DNA of 64,000 nucleotides from Oopsacas minuta. Taxonomy: Eukaryota > Porifera > Hexactinellida > Lyssacinosida > Leucopsacidae. The position numbers were made by a program, and so were the translations under genes. Shown here in pieces: positions 45,501 through 57,200 of this stretch; position 1 is the first letter of the stretch; the number at the start of each line of letters is the position of its first letter. Where the stretch lies: assembly GCA_024704765.1 (NCBI GenBank), contig JAKMXF010000318.1, positions 1 through 64,000 on the forward strand. Direction: 5' to 3'. The notes beneath the pieces are model-generated. The model made no database searches. It was not told the origin of the DNA and saw only the letters and a list, made by a program, of their open reading frames with translations.

Positions 45501-48500
45501 AAGAAAACAAAATAAAACAAAGTATTATAATTCTACAATTGATCTGAAATAATAATCAAATTACTGGTGTGTTATCTGTGAAATATTGTGTGTCTATGAA
45601 TACCATAAAATTCGCTTAATAAGGGTATGCAGGTTGTACTAAAAATATCTTGCAGTCAGTATTAACAACATATTTTGACAATCTGAATAAGTATATTCCA
45701 GTGCATTTCCTTGAGGTCTGTGGTCCATTTTCAAGGTGTTTGCAGTAATATTTTATACAAAAATATTGTACTTTAAGATGGTATGTCATGCCGCTTGTAC
45801 TTTTTGTAGAAAGTGTCGAATATAATACGTATCATGATATTATACATAATCTGAATATTTTACAGTCTTCAAAAATTACGTTCTAATATACGCCCAAAAG
45901 GCAGTTTAAAATTTGTTATTTCAGAAAGAAAGAGTCAAACCAGATCTATCATAAATGAAATATTATACTTTACAACAGCAAGTTAGTCAACACCTAAAAC
46001 AAATTCAAATATGTGTACTTCCTACATTTCTTACAAACCAAAGTTCATGTGTTGCCGAAGCTAATCTCACAAGAGACGTCCCCTGGTTCAAGTAAAAGTT
46101 CAAATTGTGAATTAATTGTATTCTAATAGAAGCGAACATGTTGAAATGCATGATGATAATAAAAAATTAGCCAGATTCGGTGGAATTATACAGAATAATA
46201 TTAGTATGCTTTAAGATAAAAATCTTCTGAGAATACATAACTTGTTCTGTCTACAGCTGTAACGAAACATTGACACGATTCATACATTTCTTCTGTTTGT
46301 GATCTCATGTTGTAAATTTCTTCCTTTATTTTGGAAATATTCGTTAGTGTTTCGTTTGATTTTTTCTCGATTCCTTTCCTCATTGCGACTGTTTGTTTCC
46401 AGAATAATTGTGTGTCTTCATCTTCTTCTCCTCCTGGGACACGAACAACATCGTCATAGAAATAAAACTGATCGACATTTGCTGTACTGGGTTCTTCTAC
46501 TGTTTCTTTATACTTTTTTTCGTTCAATTTTTGTGTTAAGAATGGAATAAATGTGAGTGAAGCAGTATTTCTTATAACTCTGCCAACGCGAGACATATTG
46601 AATAATATTGGTGATGATTTTTGTGAAAGATATATTTTAATATTCAACAGAAAACTGCTTGCTTATATAGTAAACCAATTCTATGTGTTTGTGCACTGAA
46701 CCAACTCTATGAAGTGCTTATAAGTCAGTTATGATGAAAGTTGGAATTGAATTGAGAAGTATTGAAACATAAAGTTTACTATAGTTATACTGAAGTTCGT
46801 CATTAACTAATTAGGATATAACAATATGTTTTCGATGTTGAAATAGACAAAGTAATAACTGCCTAGTAAGATATAAAATGGGGGGTGGGGGTGGGGGTGG
46901 GGAGTGATAATAGTATGGGTTCCACATTGTTAATTATTTGTATTAGAAAAGTACTCACTTTATAAATATACAAGCATGGACATTTATAATGTACTAATAC
47001 GTACAATCTCTTGTGTTCTTAGTTGGTCGATCTTCAAAGTCAATTACATAAGTATACCAACAGCTTAAATATTATTCAGATTCTTACAATTTACTGTATA
47101 AACTATTCCGCGTTGTCTACAGCTAGTATTTAATTTTTTCGGCCTAGCATATGAGCCTTGCGTAACGAGTATTCTACAAATATTTCCAGATCTACGATAT
47201 CAATATTAGACAAGCACTACATAGATACGTAGTTGGATTTTCATAGCTTGGGCATTATCCTTGATGATTAATTAAATATAATTTACTAATTTGGGTATAG
47301 GTCATTGTAAATATTACGTTTATGATTAGTAGTACAGGTTTAAAGACGATTTATTTCTTAAATATTCGAGTTGCATGCCAGTCTATATTGTCACGTTTTT
47401 CTGCAGCTAGAAGTTGTCAGAATATTTTCTGAACATTGTAAACTAGCAAGCCAAAATAAAAATGAATACTAATATCACGCTGAGTTCAGTAAACTCTCGA
47501 CCCGCGAAATTACCGCCATTAATTCGTACACACAAAAATTCATGATTAATTGGAAATTCTGAAAATATTAATTGCTGCAAATATTTGAATTCTTCTTGTG
47601 CTAATTAACTCCATTAGAACTACTAACATCAACGGAGAACTATAGTATAATGTTATGAACCACAAATAAACACACAACACATAAATACATAATTTTTTGT
47701 TATTAGATTTATGGATAATCATGCACAGTTGTAAAGTACATATAAATGTTATGTGTTGCCTTATCGGATAGAATTGGGGCAGAAAACAAATTTACATTCA
47801 TATTATAGATTGTTATAGCGTGCTATCTACTGGTAGATGAGTTGCAGGTTGCTATGGTGGGTTAAGAGGAATGTAGAGTGTAATGATTTCGTGGTGCAAT
47901 TGAAAGTTCATTTCACAGTTGAAGGCACAATAAATACATTAGTTCTACCCGAAAGAGGATATTACGATGTAATAGTCAATATATTCAGGCAAATATAACT
48001 TTATCAAAGCTCAATAATATGACGTAAAACAGTCAAGCATTACTTTAATGTTTCTATATATATTCAGTAGCAGTTTATATCCGCTATATCAGATACTTGG
48101 GAAATCAGAATTTTTGAGATAGCGGATGTCAAAATTTGAAAGCACAAATTTATGAATCAAAACTCGAAAATACTATTGATACTATAGAAAATCTATAAGG
48201 AAAGCTTTTGATTTTTCCTAACTTTGGCTCATAAACCAAGAAATAATGTCAAAAACTGTCACTAACAAAATGCTATCGTGCCACATACAATAGCCCTTAT
48301 GCATGACACACAATATAGAATTCCTTTCCAATGAACTAGTATGGTATTAATGACTCTGAGCATAACTAATTCAAAGAAAACACATACAATATATCTTGTT
48401 AATAAGAATCCAACTGACATGTGTCAAGTAAATGCTCTGCACTTGTGTTATGCAAATCTTCAAGAGACAAATACTTGTAATCAATAAATAATACACTAAG

Positions 48501-51500
48501 TATTCAGAAACTGGTCCTAAGAGCTTCAATTAATGCAATAATGAAGTGATTAAAATCATACAAAATACTCACATAAAAGTACTAATAGAGCATGGAGATA
48601 CAAATACATTACTAACACAAACATTTGTATTAGGGAAGCATGTAAAATACTTAGTATGAAGGTACAGCAATAGAATGTAACCTTTTAGATGTAAATATCC
48701 TTGTTAAAACATGCTCTATAGAAGTGTATCAACAGTGTTAATAAATTATTCTTTTAATAAAGTATTCAACCTTGAGTACCACATGATACATCATAATAGG
48801 AAGGTGATAATATAATAATTGGTTTATGTTTCATATAATAATAAAATTTGTTATTCATATATGAAAAGCATATAATTACAAGGAAGTTTATGGATTCAGT
48901 TATTTGTAGAATTATCAGTGCTTTTTGGTAAAGAATTTTAGAATTTGACAATAGTTGAAAAGGTCGTTTAAAGAAATCACCTGTTTTCGTAAATCAGCCT
49001 TAAATGGATATAAGATATGTAAAATAGCTTAGAAATCTGTGCTAAACAGCTGGGGATAACATATGTTAGTAGACATAAGTATATAACATATTTGTGTAAA
49101 GACCAAACAGGTGATGATTTGTAGCAAAGTTCCACATAAAAAAAAAAGTGAAATATATCAGTAATGGAGCATATCCGTAGAACTTTTACAAGCAGATTAT
49201 CTATAATATAATATATATTATCAATTCATTATTGCAATTACGTGCATACGGTATCGTATAGAACTGTTCTTAACCTTTACATAATTAATATTATATTATC
49301 TGCACAATCTATGATAAGATTTTAGTTAAGTTTCACAAGTTACAACCATAATTATTTGAAATGCAAAGATATGGAAAGTTTTAAACTATAAAGAGTAGCT
49401 TCAGGAAGGAGTTTCTGCTATTGTAAGCACCAAGATATCTGTCGCATAAACCAAATATTTTGAATATGCTGTCATTTAGCAAAATACAACCGTTGTAGAA
49501 ACCATAAAAATGCATTTAATATTCTAATTCATAATATGGCGTATTATTAAATAACAATTAAACACATCAAATACTATATCCATATGTCAAGGTGAGGAAC
49601 TTTAGAGTATGCAAATATTTCTATGTTCTCATTATTACTATTATGATAATTCCATTATCTTGTATGTAGTACATCTGCAGGATCCACACACACAGTCTCA
49701 CCTAAATATATTGGGTATATGCAAATACAGATTGTAACTTGTTTAGTTTTTATTAGTTACAAATTAATTCCATAATTACTTGTTGATGAAGTAATTATAT
49801 CTTTTAACACAATTACTTAGAAACATCCACCACTCTCATAATATGTAAACAGAGATCGAACTGACTTGATAAACAAAATTTTTAAAGGAAAGACGTAAAC
49901 AGAGATTAAATGATGGATTAAATGTAATATCAGATTATTAAATGAAGCACAGACAGAAAGTCACTCATTAAAATTAATTTTTGGGAAATAAACTTTGAAT
50001 TTTGGTTGTGATGTCGGATTCAAAAATTTGATGGTAAGTTACTTAATGATTTATGGCATTGTTACTACGATCGTAAACAAGTAAGGGAAGGAGAATGAGA
50101 GGACATCAACAAGAAATTACTGTATTACATGGCGATAGGAACAGCCAGGACCCGTCAAGTTGGCCAGGCGTCCACCGGTCCAACATTTGGACTGCTAATA
50201 GAAACAGTATTAGTCACCCAGATCAACTTTGGTGTCTGTATATATTTTATATAGGTAAATATGATCAATTGTAATATGCTTGCTACTACCTTGTATCATA
50301 CTCAGTGTGACTATTTACCTAAAATTTCACCGACTAAACTCAGTTAATAAGTTTTCATTGAAAACGATACGAATAATAAAGACATAATATACGTATTTGC
50401 CAACTCATTTCAGATAGCGAAATTTTACGATTTTCTAATGGTTTCGCCCGGATAGGTTATGTGGCATTCTAACATGTAATTCATTTAATTATTCTAAAGA
50501 TATTCAAACATCAAGTGGTAATGCTTAACACTATGTTCTCATAAGCATATATATAGTATACGTATATCTAGTCATTATGTTCGTTAGCTTAATAACCAGA
50601 TATAAATTGTAAGAAAAGATAAATGTACCTCAACACACATACACCTGTTTATCAACTGATAGAAAGAACAAAGCAATAAATTAGCTTACTTGATAACTTC
50701 GTATCCAATACTTATGAGATTAAGAAATGTATACATGCTACTGAAATACTGTAAGGTAGTAATCAGATAAGACATACACACTAGGATTGTGCGTATTATT
50801 TGCTTCCCGAAGGGATACGTCTTATCTGAGCCTAATGTATGGTTAAACGCGAATATTTTGAATACAAATGTTAGAAAATTATCATAGTATATTAGCTCAG
50901 TCCTGTCTAGCAATTTTTCACGAATGATATTAATCATGTGATAGTGTTGGTTAGTTGCATCACCCTCTGAATAGGGCAATTCACTGGTGGGCGTATCTAT
51001 CATATTACACAATTAGTGTATAGCTATCTATCTCGTAAGACAGACAGATTTAACCATGAGACATTACAAATATCCTCATATGAGACATTATTCAAGTAGG
51101 ATTTCTAAAGTAACAAATGGGAATATTAATGGGAAATATACGCTGTAGAATATCCTCTAAGCAATTGATATTACAAAGATATTATTGATTGCTAAATAAT
51201 ATTATTAATGATATATCCCTTGTAGATTCACATATTGGAACTGAAATAAGGAAATGGAGCATGTATGAAGCATTCATAAAGCTAACGTTTTAGAAATAAG
51301 ATCACTGTATCAGGGAAACATTGCTGTACAAAATGTGGCCTACATTGTAATATGCTTGAAATAAGGAATTCTACATACGAATAAACCACAATTTCAATAA
51401 TACGTTGTTTGAATGTAAATGGATAAATCACCTGTGAATAATGTTCTTATCATGACAATATGCAACTGCATCAAGTATCTGCTGTATACATTTACTAGCT

Positions 51501-52413
51501 TCAGATTCTGAGTAATATTCTCTCTTTACAATATCTTCAAATAACTCACCCCCAGTGACCAAATCAAATATCATATAGTACTGAATGTCATCTTGAAATA
51601 CGTTATGAAGACGTACAATATGAGGATGCTATGGAAAGAAATTGATTCAAATTATTTGTTACACCAATGGTATTAGCATAAATTAGTATATTACGTCATT
51701 TGCTTTCGCAATGGTTATTGATTAAATGTAAATTTATACCATTCAGATCCTCTCAAATAAAATCCTATACCCCATGGAACATTCTATAATTCAAACATTC
51801 ACCTTTTCCCAAGTTCTATAATTACAGATATAGCATATATCCTGCTGACAATATCGGCAGTAGAAATATACATAATACTTGTCTATATAACTGCGGTATT
51901 GAAATTTTCATAAAAATCTTCAAAAAGTGTCTACTTATCAAAATTAATCACGATTAAATTCTGCTTCATTTCAATACGCAAAATAATTCAATTAATAATG
52001 AATTGTATATTACAACCCAGCACAGCTTGATAAGAGGAGGTTATACTAGAACACAAGATTTGAATTAACTATTATATTACTTATGTCAGCAGAATACGTA
52101 CGTTTAATTAAGCACTTTAGAAGGATAATTAATTGAAAAGAACGGAATAATAGTTAGTGTATTATCCAATGAATATACATAGAAATTGTATTACCTTAAG
52201 CTGTGAACAGATTTGAGTCTCGTTTTCAATTCTTGAACTCAATACTCTACTTCTAATTATCTTAACCGCGAATTCATCTTTTGTCTGCTTATCTCGACAC
52301 TTTTTGACAATTCCGAACGTTCCTTGTCCCAGCGTCTCTAGAGTATCGAACTTTTCTAAGAATCCAGTTTGGATTGGGACTGATAGCTTGAGACCAGACT
52401 TTGATGACGTCAT
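38529..52413 (-). CDS. CAMK2: Calcium/calmodulin-dependent protein kinase II with two alternative 3'-terminal exons
   Basis: Shared exons 52413-52195 and 51628-51432 encode the N-lobe and part of the C-lobe: GQGTFGIV glycine loop, FAVKII Lys, [28 protein letters not shown], ending CAC-AG|GT in the HRD motif (phase 2). Two terminal exons begin at the same phase with G-GATATCAA and complete [11 protein letters not shown]: proximal 41360-40376 (isoform 466 residues) and distal 39567-38529 (isoform 484). Neither terminal exon has N-lobe exons of its own in the 0.8 kb or 4.8 kb upstream. Each carries the kinase C-lobe, regulatory segment and hub (association) domain. Intron 2 is about 10 kb (to 41361) or 11.9 kb (to 39568), far longer than others here. 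CaMKII forms 12-14-subunit holoenzymes decoding Ca2+. Confidence 0.85.
39568..40375. other. Sequence between the two alternative CaMKII terminal exons
   Basis: 808 bp: 3'UTR of the proximal exon and the lead-in to the distal acceptor. No kinase N-lobe coding sequence is present, which supports alternative splicing rather than a separate gene. Confidence 0.6.
40376..41360 (-). CDS. CAMK2: CaMKII proximal terminal exon (pseudokinase C-lobe)
   Basis: Homologous to the distal exon but DFG reads NFA (KLGNFALAL), so Mg2+ coordination should fail. HRD and APE remain. The Thr286-equivalent lies in [14 protein letters not shown] without Arg at -3. The calmodulin-binding segment is near-canonical ([20 protein letters not shown]) and the hub domain is intact. 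Open throughout, with no frameshift or stop, so it is maintained as protein. Confidence 0.83.
41361..46200. other. CaMKII intron 2, proximal part
   Basis: About 4.8 kb of AT-rich noncoding DNA. Short open frames here (e.g. 44502-44693, 44768-45040) show no protein features. AAT repeats (about 45318-45337) and ATT repeats (about 45391-45408) face each other. No RNA gene recognised. Confidence 0.5.
46201..46647 (-). CDS. Unrecognised small protein nested in CaMKII intron
   Basis: 148 residues from 46647, or 131 if translation starts at [10 protein letters not shown] (46596), which better resembles a natural N-terminus. That start is basic and hydrophobic ([18 protein letters not shown]), possibly an organelle signal. 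The remainder is acidic then coiled ([20 protein letters not shown]). I recognise no family. It lies on the same strand as the host gene, within its second intron, with a G-rich tract about 230 bp upstream. Confidence 0.5.
   Translation of the reverse strand: MNIKIYLSQKSSPILFNMSRVGRVIRNTASLTFIPFLTQKLNEKKYKETVEEPSTANVDQFYFYDDVVRVPGGEEDEDTQLFWKQTVAMRKGIEKKSNETLTNISKIKEEIYNMRSQTEEMYESCQCFVTAVDRTSYVFSEDFYLKAY
46880..46902 (+). other. G-rich tract, potential G-quadruplex
   Basis: Four runs of four to six G separated by single T (GGGGGGTGGGGGT, GGGGGTGGGG). Such a tract stands out in this AT-rich DNA and fits the G-quadruplex consensus. It is about 230 bp upstream of the nested small gene. Confidence 0.7.
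50750..50845. repeat. Decayed family-1 MITE
   Basis: GTAGTAATCAGATAAGAC at the left and GATACGTCTTATCTGAGCC at the right are degenerate inverted repeats with the CTTCCCGAAGG interior typical of the family. Confidence 0.45.
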
Positions 52414-52832
52414 TAAGCTATTCTAATAAATGGACGGAATTTCGGGGTGGTTGAATTCAGGGATTTTAGATTTAACCTCTAGCTAACCGATTCCTAACCC
52501 TTTTAACCCTTGGACTCCTTATTACAGTTTTAACACTTTATGGACATGTAATACAAATTTTGAAGTACTGTGGAGTGTGGACCCCCTTCTGTGGCCCGTG
52601 ACCACCAAGGCTACATGGACCCCAGGATGGCAACCGCAGCTCTTACTTTATAAGAATTTCAAAAAGTGTAAAATTTGTTCTGCTGGCCACTATTTAAGCT
52701 TCAACTTCATATGAACACAAATCGTTTCAACATATTTCGCGAATCCCATTTAAATTTCATTCAAATACAAGTGTGTGATAAAAACATAGAAAACTTCACA
52801 TTAAACGAATCTGTATATAACAAGTATAATAC
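52414..52832. other. CaMKII promoter-side intergenic region
   Basis: 419 bp between the CaMKII start and the 3' end of the next gene. A GC-richer patch (about 52570-52645) stands out, of unknown origin. No gene. Confidence 0.45.
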
Positions 52833-53693
52833 TCAACTAATGTATTGTTCTCGTCTCATATCAATGCGTATAACGCTAGCATCAATTAACACGAATACAT
52901 AGCCATAATAATCTATAGCCAATCCCTGTTGGAAACGACCTTTTTCACCAAACAAATATTCCGAATACACATTCTCTATTAATCTACCTTCCCAGTTATA
53001 AACCATTAAAATTCCTTCTCTATAGTTTACTATATTCAATTCTTCGCGTGCTGGATGAATACCTATGAACTGAATCTTCTTAATTAATGGATTGAAATGA
53101 TTTCTCGGTCTTATATCGCTTCCTAATCCGGGGTAAATTGTTGTTAAACTCGTAGAAATGTCAAATTTATCGAGCATTACTATAGAATTGGGGTCTCTTA
53201 AAAGTATGAAAATTTCAAAACTCCCAGACTTGATGTCTTGAGGTTCAGAACACAAATCGATTATATAATTTTTGCATGGTGTATAACAGTATACAAGTTT
53301 ATTCCATCTTGCACAAAGAAATAAAGCTAATTCTGTGCTTGCTTCATCTACTAAAACACCCATTATATCTTTAAATGTATAGATTTTATCTTGTATTCTA
53401 ATTTCTTGAAATGCAGTTATGAAAAATCCATCTAGTGTGAATATTTTGACCGATCCTATTCCAGATTTACTAATACAACCAACAAACAAGAAATTATCAT
53501 ATATAGATATACCAGAACATGTACAGTTATCTTCTAATCCCTGTTCTATCGTTTGGATGTGTTCAGATTTCTGTGAAAATACATGTATACCTCGGTCACT
53601 TGTAATGTACATTTGTGCATTTACTCTTGATACATCTAGAGTGCAACAGTCTTTGTAATCGATTACAGCCAGTAGTTCAACTTTTCGATTCAT
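52833..53693 (-). CDS. NHL-like beta-propeller protein
   Basis: 286 residues, one exon. Repeated blades of NHL/SMP-30-like type are weakly visible (CSGISIYDNFLFVGC, GVLVDEASTELALFLCARWN, GLAIDYYGYVFVLIDASVIR). Late in the protein EGILMVYNWEGRLI resembles YNWEGAVV in the NHL protein at 20518, suggesting the same broad family. No RING, B-box or coiled coil. Function unknown. Confidence 0.6.
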   Translation of the reverse strand: MNRKVELLAVIDYKDCCTLDVSRVNAQMYITSDRGIHVFSQKSEHIQTIEQGLEDNCTCSGISIYDNFLFVGCISKSGIGSVKIFTLDGFFITAFQEIRIQDKIYTFKDIMGVLVDEASTELALFLCARWNKLVYCYTPCKNYIIDLCSEPQDIKSGSFEIFILLRDPNSIVMLDKFDISTSLTTIYPGLGSDIRPRNHFNPLIKKIQFIGIHPAREELNIVNYREGILMVYNWEGRLIENVYSEYLFGEKGRFQQGLAIDYYGYVFVLIDASVIRIDMRREQYIS

Positions 53694-54252
53694 TATTTTA
53701 GGCTAAAATACCATGGATATATCTGAATTTAATTTCAACTGGGTTTACACTATGCTGCAGGTATTTTCTTGCTTAAAATGTTAATACAAGGATTATCGAT
53801 ATGAAATATTTGCCCCCATCAAATACCACAATACTTCTAGCTAATAAAATAACCTTCCATCACGTTTCTGATATTCGATGGGTATTACTGATGATAATAA
53901 TAGCTGAATATATATCTATATACGGTAAATACAGTGCAACCTCCACAAAAGAAAAATGCTACCATGTTTTCAAGTTTCTCCCAAATTCCCCGTTAGTGGA
54001 GGGTCATTTGTATGGGACTAGGAATTCGCAATATTTATTTTCACTTCGTTTCTAGAAGTTCCCCGTAGTCTAGGTTTCACTATGTTCCCAAGAAATTTAA
54101 TAATTGTGAATTCATTCAAGAAATTTACAACAACACATAAAACAACCTATCAAATCAGAAAATACATGGCTAGTAATCAAAACAGTCCAATTTACATACA
54201 AAATACACAAAGTAACTAATGTATACAATTCTCTTTGTTTTCCAGAATTACA
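53694..54252. other. Intergenic with possible MITE
   Basis: Mostly the element at 53932-54083; otherwise 3' flank of IQGAP, with TTTATT near 54030 as a candidate minus-strand AATAAA. Confidence 0.45.
53932..54083. repeat. MITE-like element with CAGTG termini
   Basis: Left end CAGTGCAACCTCCACA and right end GTCTAGGTTTCACTAT are imperfect inverted repeats. The interior GTTAGTGGAGGGTCATT echoes the left end. No coding capacity. Confidence 0.4.
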
Positions 54253-57200
54253 TCACTTTTTACCTAACTTGCCATATAGTTTTTTGTTAATTAAGAAAAT
54301 TAGAAGATTCACATTGACTTTGACTTGACTACCGATTTTGCATACAGTTACGCCATCAAATTGTAGTTGGAGAAGATCTTGAATAATTAATTCGGTTTTC
54401 TCCACTAAATTACCGAGAAATTTCGCGTGTACTTCAAACTTTGATGCATCAATCTGTCGAATTTCAATACTAATACTACGATATTGAAATCGTTGTATCC
54501 CTTCAATTTCGAGTATAACTCCTTTCTCATACAATCTCTGTGCAGAGTATTTGACCGATTTTGATTTAAAATCGGTATTCGTTGCCTTTGCGCCGCCAGA
54601 TGCTCCGCTCCCTCTTAAATTCCTTGCTTTAGCCATATTCTCCAATGCTGAGTTAATATATTGTTGATAGAATGTGTACTGTTCTTCATGGAAACTTTCC
54701 TTCTCGTTGAGTTGTGTCAGAGTTTTGTTCAAACGTTTCTTCTCAACTCGACGTTGTTTTCGATGTCTAGCTTGATTTGTGATATCTTTCGCAATCGCGT
54801 TAATTATCTCCTGATAATTAGTTTGCCTTGAAACTAGTCCATCTTCTTCCAAGATATCTAGATTTCGTTTGATTTTACTCTTAACAGTGTCAATTGTAGG
54901 ATTAGACGTATGCAGAGCTGTTGTGTATCTGCGTATTAGCAAATGATCACCATGACCCTTCTCAATTTGTCTCTGTATCATGTCACTGAATTTTTTTCGT
55001 ATTTCCTCACTGGGTGGAGTATCGAGTACATCAGATAAAGTCTCACCAGGTTGTATACGTAACAGATCAACACACATACCTTTAGTTTGCACGAATATTG
55101 CCTTGGAATCGGTTGGCTCGTTAATATCGAATTGATCATGTTTACTGGATAGAGTCAGTGCTATTTCTGTTTCACCTGCTTCTTGAAACATTTCTCTCGT
55201 TTCTTCACTTGAGCTAGTCGTTAGGTCAGGGAGATCACCTACTAAATTCCTGAGGTTTAGGTCTGTGCCGAGGTCAGCTAAGATCTCGTGGATTACGTCA
55301 TCTTTTTCCGGAGCGATAACAGTCGCGTGTTCTACGAATAATTTGTGAGTTGATATGATATCCTTCGCAGTGAGACGAACAACTGGTTTAGAAATCATAA
55401 TCAAATCAGTGTACTCATCAAACCCGAATTTTACTTCTGGAGTTTCCACCATTGAGAGTTTGAAAATGTAAGCTTTGAAAATTTCATATTTTTCGAGGAT
55501 GAAATCGTTGAAACTAGCTAATGGATTATCCTCATGTACGATTTTCCTGTTACTAATATTCTGAATCACCCTGGAGATGCTGGACAAGTTCTTACGTTGC
55601 TCAACTGTCAATTGGTTAGTTGCTCCTTTGCTTGCGTCCATTTCTATTAGCCCGTAGCTCTCTGGATTGACTATAATCGGGTTAATATAACGATAGTATA
55701 TAAGGTTTGATAGGACTTTTACTAGCTCGTCTTCGTTAATCATAGGGAACTGTTTTATAAGAGATTCACGCATCAGCATTGTAATATAACGTAATCCATA
55801 TGGTATTTTATTCACGTTATCTGTTATGACAGAGATGAAGTTCGAGACAATTGGTTTAACAGATTCTAAAGTTTGAACCATTTTCTGCTGTACTTCAGGA
55901 TGTTCCATTGCTTTAGCACTGTCTACGTCATATGGGAGTTGTGCAGCTGTCCCAGTCGTTGATTCTAAAAGGTTTATCATTTGTTTGTATATGTCTACTG
56001 GGCTAAGGTAAAATTTATTGGTTGTTTCGACGATTTCGCGTATAAGAGGACGTAGTAACTCTCTGAAGTTATTGTGCGCACCGCCTCGACTTTCGCGTGT
56101 GAATTTTATAAGGATTTTAACAGCTACACTGTTCATAGTACTGATGTCAATAATCTGTGTGACTTTTACATCAATTTCAGAGAGCAAGGCTACTTGTATC
56201 ATTTTCATGAAGAGATACATTTCGCGAGGATTCGTTCCGTAATTATATAAAGCTAATACGACGTTGTCAAGGAATTCAGTTTTTTTCGTGACAGCTAGAA
56301 GATAGAGAACTCGTGCGATATAGTTCGGGTTGGTTTGAAGTAGATAGAAAAGGTGTTGATAACCGTCGAGTATTTTTCGGGAGTTAGCTGTGAATTTCCT
56401 TATACCCTGACGTGAAGTACTTTTCGCTTGTATTTCATCTCTACGTTTCTGTACTTTGGTTTTAATATGGATAACATCTTTCAATGTTATTTGGTTTCGA
56501 ATCAATAAACCAATTTTTATGTCCAAATTTGTAAGATCTATATCGTGTTGTTTCAGAGATCGCATTCTAGTTGTAAGATCACCACGTAGCGCATTAACTT
56601 CTAATTCTTCAGCTATATCAGCATCACTCTGATCTAATAGTTTTAAGAACTTGTTCAGAGAGGCTACAGGGGGATTTTTATCAGCTAGCAACGTTTGATA
56701 GTTCTCTTTTGCTTTAATTCCTCGCCACCAAGCTTGTATCTGTATTATACAGGCTATATTATCAAGGTAATGTCGTCGAGCAAGCCCGCCTCTGTGTCTA
56801 GCAAACCAGCCCCTAGCAACCCGTTGAATAACGAGAACTTTATCTAGATTGCTTTGAAACCATTCCTGTCTTTCTTGTAGATATTTTCTCATTAGATACC
56901 CCTTGATATAAGCCTGTACACGTATAATACTCTGCTCATTGTCTTTGTAGTATTTCCATTTAGCACTAACATCCTTTCTAACGAAATAACCTCTAACCAG
57001 TGACTGGATGTTAATAATTAATGACTCATTAGCTTCGAATAACGCCCATCTGGAGTGATCAGCTGTCACACGAGTGACGACATCTTGTATATAATCTCTA
57101 TTAAGGTAGGGACTGGGTGTGTCAAGAGGAGGGGAAGGTTTTGTCCAAGAAATATTTTCTGTGTTAGTGTTAAACCAGAATGAAATAGATTGTTTGTTCT

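Larger units (their letters stand above)
46648..51431. other. CaMKII intron 2, distal part
   Basis: About 4.8 kb of AT-rich noncoding DNA. Contains a G-rich tract (46880-46902), a small palindrome (ATCCGCTATATCAG/TTGAGATAGCGGAT near 48078-48130) and a decayed MITE (about 50750-50845). The open frame 50686-51012 runs through that MITE and is not a gene. Confidence 0.5.

Noticed and set aside
50686..51012. 108-residue minus-strand open frame
   Set aside because: It runs through a decayed MITE (the [14 protein letters not shown] stretch is its end sequence).
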